Assembly: GCA_963930655.1 (NCBI GenBank)
Contig: OZ005603.1
Coordinates: 11,989,001-12,053,000 of the forward strand
DNA length: 64,000 nt
Direction of reading: 5' to 3'
DNA from: Myrica gale
Taxonomy: Eukaryota > Streptophyta > Magnoliopsida > Fagales > Myricaceae
The notes under the pieces are model-generated. The model made no database searches, had not been told where the DNA came from, and worked only from the letters and a program-made list of their open reading frames with translations. Of the stretch, positions 50,870-61,100 are shown piece by piece (the stretch's first letter is position 1; each line of letters begins with the position of its first letter). The position numbers were made by a program, and so were the translations under genes.

Positions 50870-52311
50870 CATCAAAACACTCTTTTTGGTGCAGCATCTT
50901 GTCACATGATGGCAAAAAACGTCGATGTCCCATGTAACAAATTTCTTCCCAGTTTGAAACTACTTGCTGACGGTGTTCTCGTTGCAACATGGGCAAGCCA
51001 GCCCCTTTGTACTCCAACCTGATAAGTTTCCGTAAGCAAGAAAGTCGTTGATAGTCCACATTAGTGCAACATGCAATTTGAATGTTTCGGACTTTGATGC
51101 ATCGTATGTAATAACACCATTTTCCCACATATCCTTTAAATCATCAATCAAAGGTTAGAGGTAAATGTTAATGTCATTCCTAGGTGCCTTTGGTTCTGGA
51201 ATGATGAGGGACATCATAAAGTATGAATCCATGCACTTCTAAGGAGGCAGGTTGTACGGCACAAGGAAGACGGGCCATGTGCTATGGGATACATTCATAT
51301 TTGGAAATGGGTTGAAACCATCAGTAACCAGCCCAAGCTGAACATTACGACTGTCATTAGAAAACCACTAATGTTCCTGATCAAATGATTTCCATGCCTC
51401 AGAGTCTGAAGGGTGTTCCAAAACACGATCATCCAGGCGTTGCCTATCATGGTGCCACCTCATATCAGATGCAGTAGACTTAAACATAAACAACCTCTTC
51501 ATTCTCGGTTTAAGAGGAAAGTAGGTAACCACCTTATGTGGTATTCTGTATGACTTGACTGTGTTGGTTGACCATCTCGGCTCGTTACATTTAGGACAGA
51601 TTTTCAAGTGTGATTTATCCTTCCAGAATAGTACAGGAGTAATTAAATCCCAACCCCCGTATCAAAGATTTGGCTTCATAGACTGTACTTGGCAGGTTAT
51701 CCGGCTGGAAGTAATTTTTTCAGAAATTGCAACCACTTGTCCACAGATTTGTTACTCAAATTTTATCGTTTCTTGTAGTGCAGCAACCTGACAACAAATG
51801 ATAATTTCGAGTAGGTGGTGCAACCGGGGTAGACTAAAAGGTGAGCGTCATCCCAGAGTTTTTGAAATTGACACGGATCAAGCTCAGAGCTATTTTGCAT
51901 ATCATCATCAGGTGGACCATCGACATTTTCATTGGGCATGAGGTCTCCCATTAGTACATCGTTCAACATATCTTCAAAATGATCGCCATTATCTTCCTCG
52001 TTGTTATCATCCGCTTCGTTGTCGTCATATTCATCATTACGATTCTCACAGAGTAAAGTACAGTCCACCGACACTTTCTCACCGTGGAAAATCAATTTCT
52101 TGTACTTCTTATCAAAGCCTTTCTCCCATATTTGGTCTTTGACTATGTCCATCGTCAAGTATACACGATTACAACAGAAAGCACAATGGCATCGAATTCT
52201 ATCTAGACTGTCAGCCTTCTTTTTGGCCATTTCCATGAACTGTTTCAATCCTTTGCGGAATTCATTCTCATGAAATCTATTGTTTTGCCAAGTCCAAGAC
52301 TTGTCCAGCAT
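50870..52311 (-). pseudogene. CACTA transposase (TNP2 type), broken and truncated
   Basis: From an ATG at 52311: the transposase-associated domain (DKSWTWQNNRFHENEF and a CHCAFCCN zinc motif), an acidic stretch, then CPKCNEPRW. Further frames give NVQLGLVTDGFNPFPNMNVS, PVFLVPYNLPP, MSLIIPEPKAPRNDINIYL, LMWTINDFLAYGNLSGWSTK and CYMGHRRFLP, the order of domains in TNP2. In-frame stops (for example where Trp is expected) and frameshifts are present; the C-terminal half is missing. Confidence 0.85.
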
Positions 52312-52329
52312 TACTGGTTCCTATTGGAG

Positions 52330-53950
52330 GGAACGTGGAACATTTACTATATCAGTCCTCATTGTAATCAACATTTGCATAAATGGTAGTTTTTTATGTT
52401 CTACTTATTTTGGCAATATTATTAGAGGGGTATAAAAATCATGGTCAGCAGCGAAAAGACAACATTATAATTTAATTTTAACCAAAACCAATAACAAACA
52501 CATCTACCTATGACATTACAACAGGATATGTAAAAGAATATGGACCTTCACAAAGACAGTCTTGACTACATAATGAGAGTTCATTAGCCTACCATAGATA
52601 CTCTGTACTTCTCCTGTAGCTCCTCAGGCCATTGTCAAGGTTATTCACCTGCTATGCTGCAGTAATTAACAAAGGACCGCCACATGCCATTGTCAAGGCT
52701 ATTCTCCCTCGAATCTGTCAAAATCCTTTAAGATTAACCTGCACGTTGATAGCAAGCTCTTTAAATGCAACCTTCTCATACCAAGCTCTTTAAATTCACA
52801 TTTTATAGGTCCAAGATTTTCAAATCCAAATCACGCATATTGGCATCGCACCTTTTTGTTGATGGTTTATAAATGGGGGTAAGATTACATTGTAATGTTT
52901 CTCAAATGGCAGATACATATTAGATGAGTTTTACAAATAATCCATAAATCTGTCAGACACAGTATGCCCTAAACACATATGGAATATCCCATTCGAAAAG
53001 TGGTCAACGTACCAGCAAGGAAGCAATCAAGACTTTGAAATCGATCCTAAGACAAGGAAAACACACGTGGATGAATATATTTTGAAAAACATTAAAAAAA
53101 TAGCAAAAATAAGTCCAAAAAAACTACTTACAATTCCTATAAGGTTTTCAAGACAGTATAACTGAACTTTTAGTTTCAGAAGACTAATTTTTTACCCTGC
53201 AACAGCAGAAAAGAAGGAATCACTAACAATTAGAGGATATATGCACTTCTAACACAGATGCTTCTAGTATTGAAGCTGAAGCAACTGATAAAGAATAAAT
53301 ATAGAAGAACATGAATAATTAAACCTATGCATAAAATGAAAACAGAGGGAACCAATTTCTTAGGAAATTTCTTATTCTTCCATTCACGGTTGTTCGTCAT
53401 TGTTAGATCTAGAGAGTCCAAACAGAGCCCAAAAGTTTGAGATAGTCAATGTCTATACCAAAAACAGAGCACAAGGATCATAACGACAGATTGATTAAAT
53501 GTAGCGAGCACAATCGGATTAACTGGTGGATGCTGGAAATTGTGACCACTCCACCGGATCGAGCTCTGTTAAGGAGAATACAAAGGGGGGAAGGAGGGTT
53601 TTCATAATGAACCTGAATTTTTTGATTCGGTAATAACCTGTCGCTGGTGGCCAACCCCCGAATCAAACATTTCGTTCTTCTCGACAAACAAGAATCTGTT
53701 GTTGACTTTCAATTTTCAGCCACGGAACCTCCGCGCGACTAAAGAATTTCAGATTCTTTTTGACTTTGTGACGGTAACCAGCGCCAATTATAGTGGAATC
53801 CCTCGTTGGCAAAAAAATCTAACATCACCCACCACCGAATTTGACGAGATTGTCAAGAGCATCGTCGTAAATGAAAATTATTTTGATTTTTCTGATCAGA
53901 AGTTTTCACGGGATTCAGTTCGTGGTGTGAAAGTTTTGTTGTGACGAAAT
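52330..53950. other. Non-coding 5' part of the CACTA element
   Basis: No coding signal between the transposase start and the CACTA terminus; subterminal repeats lie in its last 100 bp. Confidence 0.4.
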
Positions 53951-54912
53951 GTCTAATTCTTGTCGGTAAAGGGGGTTTTATTTCAACGACATCGAATTTG
54001 TAACCTTAGTCGTCGTTGCTTAACAGAGTGTTTGTTGTAGTGGTATCAATCTCATATTCATGTGACTAGAACTTAATTGGAGCTCATGGAGGACGACCTC
54101 CCAATCATTAAGCTAGTGCCCTAGGGGCTCTACTGATTTGATTATTTTAAATGCTACTGCTGAAAACCTTTTCTCATAAATTGGCAATGGAGGAAGAAGC
54201 TTAACAGATGTATTAGATGGTCCAACACAGTAAGAATATCATGAGTTTATTCAATGGTTCTATAACTTAAACTAGCTTAAAGCAGTGCGATCGACTCCCT
54301 AGCTAATGGACGATGGTATTATGGAATTGCGTATTAATGGCTATATTTTCAAAGCTATTATTTCTACATTTTCCAGTTGGGCACTTGTTAAGGACCAAGA
54401 AGTCGCGAGAAGAATGATCAAGTTTATTGAGCTCAGTACAATTGGCATATCGAATGATGCACAGCTCCGGGATGCCAAGATTCTCAGAGTTATTTCTGAT
54501 AGCTCTGAACGTGATGCGAGCTCAGAACATGATGAATCCTTCTTTGAGTTCAGCCACCAACTTTTTCAAAGAGGTGGGAGCTGTTGCGAGAGGCCGTGGA
54601 ACAGAACGAAATATTCAGTCTGCCTGTATTTCCTCCAGCATTCTGCACCTTTCGGAATCAAGTCTCAGAGCCTCAACCTGGTAATGCAACTGCAGCAACT
54701 CACTCACTATATGTGAATTTGATAATATATATCCTCTTCAGTAAGGTTGATGTCAGAGCTACACACTCTTCTGCACAATTTGTAGGTTTCGCTTGGTTGA
54801 AATGTGAGGGAGACATAGAGGACTATGAAAGCTTCTTACGAGGCAACGGGATATTGACTGGAGGAGGGAAGCTCTTTGAGTCAGCCCAACGGGATCAGTA
54901 TGCTGAAGTGGG

Positions 54913-55072
54913 TGTTGAAATATGAGTAGTATGTGAAGTGTATATATTTAGGCTTATAAATATAAGCCTCCCTTTGTAACTTCATTTTCATAAATGAGAT
55001 GTAAATAAATCCAATTGGGTTTTTCCATTGGGTGTCTCATTTATCTAAAGTAAAAATTTTTTATTTCTAACA
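54913..55072 (+). repeat. 5' LTR of the TRIM
   Basis: 160 bp. Contains the inverted motif AGGCTTATAAATATAAGCCT, which could fold as a short hairpin. Confidence 0.92.
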
Positions 55073-55099
55073 TGGTATCGAAGCGAGGTTTTCAGCTTT

Positions 55100-55320
55100 A
55101 GTCCGGTTATCCCCTGGCGACCATCCGGCTTAGTACCGGCTTTCTCCCAGCATAGTACCGGTGACTTCTCGGCTCAGTACCGGCTTCTTCCCGGCTTAGT
55201 ACCGGCAACTTCCCGGCTCAGTATCGGGCAACCATCCGGCTCAGTACCGGCTTTCTCCCGGCTTAGTACCGGCATCCTCCCGGTGCAGTACCGACGACTT
55301 CCCGGCTTAGTACCGGCAAT
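55100..55320 (+). repeat. Palindromic minisatellite inside the TRIM
   Basis: About ten imperfect copies of a 15-21 bp unit around CCGGCTTAGTACCGGC, itself an imperfect palindrome; variants have CTCAGTACC or CATAGTACC. Spacers are TTTCTCC-, GACTTC- or CAACTTC-like. Confidence 0.88.
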
Positions 55321-55422
55321 CTTTGTAATTATTTTTCTGTAATCATTTTTTTTTCATGTAATTATTTTTGTAACTCCAAACTCAAGGTTTGTCGGTTTGT
55401 CCACCTTGAGTTTGCGGGGAAG

Positions 55423-55582
55423 TGTTGAAATATGAGTAGTATGTGAAGTGTATATATTTAGGCTTATAAATATAAGCCTCCCTTTGTAACTTCATTTTCA
55501 TAAATGAGATGTAAACAAATCTAATTGGGTTTTTCCATTAGGTGTCTCATTTATCTAAAGTAAAATTTTTTTATTTCTAACA
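55423..55582 (+). repeat. 3' LTR of the TRIM
   Basis: 160 bp, differing from the 5' LTR at only a few positions, which suggests a fairly young insertion. Confidence 0.92.
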
Positions 55583-55656
55583 GTGGGATGGCGCATTTAA
55601 TCTTCTTGTGGAAAGAATGTCTAGGATCGGCTGATGATCACCTCTGTAACTCAACA

Positions 55657-56395
55657 ATGGCTGCCTCAACCATGGCCCTCTCCTCCCCATCAAGCTCTTT
55701 GTGTCAGCATGAGGAGAACCGCCACCACGCAGGTTTCCTCCGGCAGCCCTTGGTACGGCCCAAACTGTGTCAAGTACTTGGGACCATTCTCCGGCGAGCC
55801 CCATCCTACCTCACTGGCGAATTCCCCGGTGACTACCGCTGGGCTCTCCGCTGACCCAGAAACCTTTGCGAAGAACCGTGAGCTCGAGGTCATCCACGCT
55901 AGATGGGCCATGCTCGGAGCCCTCGGGAGCGTGTTCCCCGAGCTCTTGGCTCGCAACGGTGTCAAATTCGGTGAGGCCGTTTGGTTCAAGGCCGGTGCCC
56001 AAATCTTCAGCGAGGGTGGGCTTGACTACTTGGGCAACCCAAGCTTGGTCCACGCGCAGAGCATTCTCGCCATCTGGGCCACACAGGTTCTCTTGATGGG
56101 TGCTGTTGAGGGTTACCGAATTGCTGGTGACCCACTGGGCGAGGTGACTGACCCACTTTACCCAGGTGGAAGCTTCGACCCATTAGGCCTTGCTTGCCGA
56201 TGACCCGGAGGCTTTTGCTGAGCTCAAGGTGAAGGAGATCAAGAGCGGCAGATTGGCTATGTTCTCCATGTTCGGATTCTACGTGCAGGCCATTGTGACC
56301 CGAAAGGGGCCCTTGGAGAACCTGGCCGACCACCTACAGACCCCGTGAGCAGCAACGCCCGGGCTCATGCCACTAACTTTGTCCCCGGAAAGTGA
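55657..56395 (+). pseudogene. LHCB1 (chlorophyll a/b-binding protein) pseudogene
   Basis: LHCB1 is the major intronless LHCII antenna gene. The start [13 protein letters not shown] matches the LHCB1 transit peptide, but most of the transit region is lost. The body, in another frame, is well kept: [80 protein letters not shown] and [14 protein letters not shown]. At least three frame changes occur (after the start, around SGEP, and at GLA|DDPEAF). The C-terminus continues [20 protein letters not shown] to a terminal NFVPGK-like end at TGA 56393. GC content is higher than the surroundings, as usual for LHCB coding DNA. Confidence 0.9.
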
Positions 56396-56702
56396 GCTTC
56401 GAAAAAAATGTTGAAATCTTCCTTTTGTAACTTGATATTGGTTATGTAAATTATTTCCGAAAGTAATGGAGAGCCTGATGTGAAATTATTCTTCAAAGAG
56501 AGCGCCTAACTTTGCTCTTGACAGTAATTGTGTCAAGCAAGTCGTTACTTTTCCCATATTACCTTGACTCTGCATGAACTTGGCAAATTGTTGTATCCTT
56601 TATAATGCAGTAAGGTTTCATAAGGTTTAAAGAAGTATGAGAACTGAAAAAATTACCATTTCAACGAACGGGTCATTTCCAGTAACAGTTAATAATGTAA
56701 CG

Positions 56703-57023
56703 GTTAATTACACTTTGTAATCTAAATTATTATTTTTATCACATTTTACCTACTAACTATTTATTTTGATACTTTGCATTAAAATTTTCCGTCAGTTTGG
56801 TCATAAATTTATTTTTTGATCTAAAAAATTATGATTTTACTCTCATAATGTTGTCATGACCAAAAAAATTATGGAGACAAAATTGTCATTTTGTACATTG
56901 AAAAATAATTTTCCGTCTAAATTAACTAAATTTTTTAACAGAGGATGTAAAGTGTTTGACATCAATAATTGGTTGGTGTAATGTGACAAAAATAATAGAT
57001 TATGATGTAAAGTGTATTTATTC
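56703..57023. mobile_element. Foldback element, copy 2
   Basis: Arms of about 145 bp: left TTACACTTTGTAATCTAAAT, right reverse complement ATACACTTTACATCATAATC. Both carry TCACATTTTACCTACTAACT or TCACATTACACCAACCAATT and AATTTTCCGTC/GACGGAAAATT. The loop is short. Confidence 0.65.
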
Positions 57024-58167
57024 CATATTAGGCTAGTCAGGCGAGGTTAAGATTTGAAGCTTTATCTTTTCACTGTTTTGATGAGTTGAACTTTTTTTTT
57101 TATTAAAGGTAGTCTAGATTTTTTTTGGAATTTGTTTGCTTCATGTTTGGAATCTCGGAAAAAAGTTATTAAAGTATGCATAAAAAATTTCTTAAAATGC
57201 CCGCAAGTTTTCAAAGTAAAACGCAATGCCGGTGACTTGTTTTGAAAAAATGAGAAGAAAAAGCGCAATAATATTCAAGATGATTAAAAGAATGCCTACG
57301 TTTATCATTTCTAGGGTTCCCCATTTTTTCCAGCAGAATATGTGGGCGCACGGCTCCAATTAGACCTTTCTACGAAAGCTTGTCATCTTATCAAATAAGT
57401 TGTGTATCATTTCATCGGTACGAATGGAACTTCCAATAACAGAAAGGAGGAAGGGTCAACCCACCACTTCCCCGGTATGATGAAAAAAAGAACACCCAAA
57501 ATAAAATAATTCTTAAACTTTGACTCAATGCAGCTCATACCCAAATTCACAATCTTACATGGGGTTTGCCCCTCTGCATCTCAAATGGTCATTTATTCTG
57601 AGCAAAAAAGATAGTAGATAATGCAAATATAGTGATACAAAACTCGAAAATAAGGTCCAAAGAGTAGCAAGCTAAAATTTATACGAGGAAGTGAGAATAT
57701 ATTTACTCGAACATCCAGTGCCTGTACCCTATAATTATTTATGTTTCAGTAGTCATACTTGTACAATGAAAGCAGACAAGAAATGGCACATCCATTTTCT
57801 GTGAGAGCAGGTATAGGGAAAAGGTCTACCTGAAAGAAAATGGGCACTTAATATACATTGAGTGTGACGTGGGGGTTGCTTTTATGTTAAATTGAATATA
57901 GAAAGAATCAAGAAGTAGGTGAAGGCGCAAGGAACCTCAAAAATCCACTATAATGCACATTTAGCCGTTGTCAGTATAGCCAAAGTTTCTTTGATCTCTT
58001 GGGCTGTACGCTTACTTACGGGGTTCTTCTCCCACTCTAAAAGCATCCATAGATCAAGTAGTCTAATCTCAGTACTACCTTCAATATGAAGCAACCAATA
58101 ATGTTCCACGAGGTAAGCTCAAGCCTTGATTCCGCCAAAGGGGACTGTTAGCATAATCCGAAATAAC
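57024..58167. other. Region downstream of SS4, including its probable 3' UTR
   Basis: The SS4 3' UTR probably lies at the right end. Nothing else recognised. Confidence 0.4.
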
Positions 58168-61100
58168 TTAAGCCCGAATTGTGGCTCTCGCTCTGGCCAC
58201 AGACTTTGCGTAAAGTTCCTCATAGTGTGCTGCTGAAGACTCCCAACTGAAATCAATGGTCATATCCTTCTGAACAAGCTTCTGCCAACTCTCAGGGTCA
58301 TTCCTATAGAGGTTAAATGCTCGTTCCAAAGCATTGTTCAATCCCTGACAAAATAATGATGTATTAGAAGCAACTACAAAAGGGAACACTGTTATGGAAA
58401 GTGGAAAACCATTGAGAAGGGAGAGGGAGAACAACATTAGTCTAAACATATGATGCTGATCTGTAGTGGCTCATGGCAATGACTCGAGCCATAAACAGAG
58501 TGGATCAACAACTTATCAGCTTAAAGCCTCAGATACATACGCTCGTGTCAATGACTTACTTGTTCGTCAGCAGTTGAAAATGCAAACCCATTTCGAAACT
58601 CGAGAGGTATTGTATCGTCATCAACATCAAAAACACTACAGAAGAACAATAAGATCATTCAGAAGAAGAGTTTTCTGAAAAGAATAACAATGACTTACAA
58701 TGTTGTGACGTTATATAAGGCATAAATAGCCCACCTGTCATTTAAACCACCAGTTTTTCTTGCAATAGGAATAGAGCCATATCTCATGGCTATCATCTGG
58801 AGAAATTGACACAGATTTTCTAGGTAAGTTAATTTATAAGGATTTAAGACAGCGAAGAAAAGCTGATAACGTACTAGGATTTGGATTCAAAACTCATAAA
58901 TGGAAATATGCTGTTTAGCAAGATATTTTAACAATGCAAGGATAGAAAAGAATGTAGCTAAAAAAACGTAATCATCACTTTCAAGCCCCAACTTTTCCAT
59001 GGTTCAGTTTCTAATCACAAGTACAGGGCTGTGTCACCTCTTTAAGTTCCTCTTCTTCAAGTACAATAGAGAGAGAAATGTTCACTGTTAAAGAAATCTT
59101 GCTAAGGAACGAGGGCAGACATTACCTGTGTGAGGCCACATGGCTCAAAGATAGATGGAATGATGAACACATCAGATGCTGCATATATGGAATGGGAAAG
59201 AGCCTCGTCATACTTCAATATCAACCGAATATGGTCATGATTCTGAAAATGGCTCGCAATACCCTCGAATTCTCTCTACAAAATAAAAATCAGTAAACCC
59301 AGAGAACAAAGCACTTGTTGGTCAGCATGAAAGTAAATGACTAAGTTGACTTATCCAACAGAGAAAGTACATAACTGGAAAGAAGTATTTAACTTCTTAT
59401 ATACAAAATCCGGAGCTACAATAAATTTCCTATAAGCACTCTATGGAAGAGGCAACATTTGAACTTGCAATAGATCTGATTTATCCATTACCAAACGTTA
59501 AAGATACAGAGATAGCAAATGCATGATTGGCTTAGGTTTGACAAAGTAAATATGTTATAGATCAGGATATCACATTTAATAATCCTAAATGGGTATGTAC
59601 CCGACAGTCATTATATGCAGATTCATAAGTTTAATAAGCCGATAAATCTACAAGTTTAGCTGAATCTGATATAGTTTAACTTGTCAACTTTCATCTATTA
59701 CAATTATTTCTCCAATTGAAGTGTATGAAGTTGAAACCTAGAGAAGTTCTAGCCAAATCTGCACTTTAACTCCAGATGCTCACCAAGCCCACAGTGTTCA
59801 CTATCAGGCCTACCCTAATACCATTTGTAATGCCCTAGGGAAACAATAGTCAAAACTACACTTTAACTTCAAAAGAAACTAATATGACTTAGCTCCTTTT
59901 TCATTCTTTTTCCTCTCTATGTGGGATTCGATTTATTACAGAAGACAAATTAATTTGGGACATTAACAATAACTGTATTGTAGACTTTTGTTTTAGATCA
60001 TCCATAGTATGGTTGGGGTGGTTACAAGGACATTTGTATAACATATGATAGCTAAAGAATTCAATCGAAATGTTTTCTTTTTTCATCTTTTCCTACCCTT
60101 TTTCTTCAACAGTGAGGGCGAGGTCAGTGCAAAATCAAAATGTGATAGCCCTAGTTGTGTGGATTGTGATGGCTTTACATTGCCAGGTGAGAAGTTCCAT
60201 ATTAGGTGTCTACTAGGTGGAAGTAGACTATACAAATATTCACATTGAAGCTCCTACAGATACTTATTGTGTTGTGTTAAGTAGATGTAACTTGTGAGCC
60301 TAGGGGGGTAAAATTAAAAGTAGATGTAACAAGTGCATCCCTGAGTCATGACAATAAAGACATGAAAAAGGCAAGACCCAACCTAAACTAGAAATGGGCC
60401 CAAAGCCAGCAGCCAGTTCTGAAGAAGGGACATTTATTATGAATACCCTGAAATATCAAGAAGATTTACTATGGTGATATCAAGACGTTACACTAAAACC
60501 AGATACTGTCCTCAACTGAAGAGACCACTCCTAAGTTTAATTGACAGATATGGTCCAATCGATCATGTAGTTAAACTGTGCCCACTAGCGCTTTTTACCC
60601 CCTTTATTCCCCAAGTTCTCTTCCTTATTAATTCGCTCTGACACCTACTATTAAAGAAATGAACAAGAGAGATGTCTTAATCAGAGTCTTCATCCATTAG
60701 ATCACAATTCTGAAGAGTCTTACATACAAAGTCAGTGAAATTCTTTAATGAGCATTTAATATTTTGTCAGATTCTCGTTATGCTAAACAGAACAGAGCTA
60801 AATGCTTCCGTTAAGACCATTGTTTCTGAGCAGCAAAGAAAATGGCATTGGCTCCAATACCTCGTAAAGAAAATTTTTCATAATCTTCAGTGTACACTTC
60901 TCAGAGAGCATATTAATGGAAACATGACTGGTTTTTGCTCTAATGGCAACAATGATGAATGACATAAGTTAAAAGGTGAAATGACAAACACCTAAAGTGT
61001 GCTTGAAAAGAAATTAAATGACTGGATGTTTTGCAAAATTGTATACAACAAGTTTTTACGAAACTAAAGGCTTTATCCATTATACATAGATCCTTGAAAC

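Larger units (their letters stand above)
50870..54042 (-). mobile_element. CACTA (En/Spm) transposon, truncated
   Basis: The right terminus at 54042 reverse-complements to CACTACAACAAACACTCTG, the CACTA signature, followed inward by repeated CGACGAC/GTCGTC-type words. The transposase starts 1.7 kb inside and reads away from this end. The left terminus is absent: homology stops near 50870, where unrelated tandem repeats begin. Confidence 0.7.
54913..55582 (+). mobile_element. TRIM retrotransposon, complete (670 bp)
   Basis: Two 160-bp direct LTRs (54913-55072 and 55423-55582), each TGTTGAAATATGAGTAG...TTTCTAACA, nearly identical. The primer site TGGTATCGAAGC abuts the first LTR (one or two changes from the initiator-Met-tRNA site) and a polypurine-like GCGGGGAAG precedes the second. 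The 5-bp target duplication GTGGG is perfect (54908-54912, 55583-55587). The interior of 350 bp has no gag or pol and is mostly a palindromic minisatellite. Confidence 0.93.
54306..55634 (+). pseudogene. Alliinase/tryptophan aminotransferase-related (TAR-like) pseudogene split by a TRIM
   Basis: TAR/alliinase-family enzymes are PLP-dependent aminotransferases or C-S lyases. Only the C-terminal third is here: SSWALVKDQEVARRMIKFIE, STIGISNDAQLRDAKILRVI, FFEFSHQLF. After a one-base frame change in a T run (54561-54565) comes RWELLREAVEQNEIFSLPVF, then PPAFCTFRNQVSEPQP, an in-phase GT/AG intron (about 54681-54784) and GFAWLKCEGDIEDYESFLRG. The TRIM at 54913-55582 interrupts it; beyond, another frame gives [15 protein letters not shown] and a TGA at 55632. 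The lysine-bearing PLP region is degenerate, since the SKxxGHAGSR-type motif is not recognisable. Non-functional. Confidence 0.78.

Noticed and set aside
55690..56333. Minus-strand frames over the LHCB1 copy
   Set aside because: GC-rich shadow frames opposite well-preserved LHCB1 sequence.
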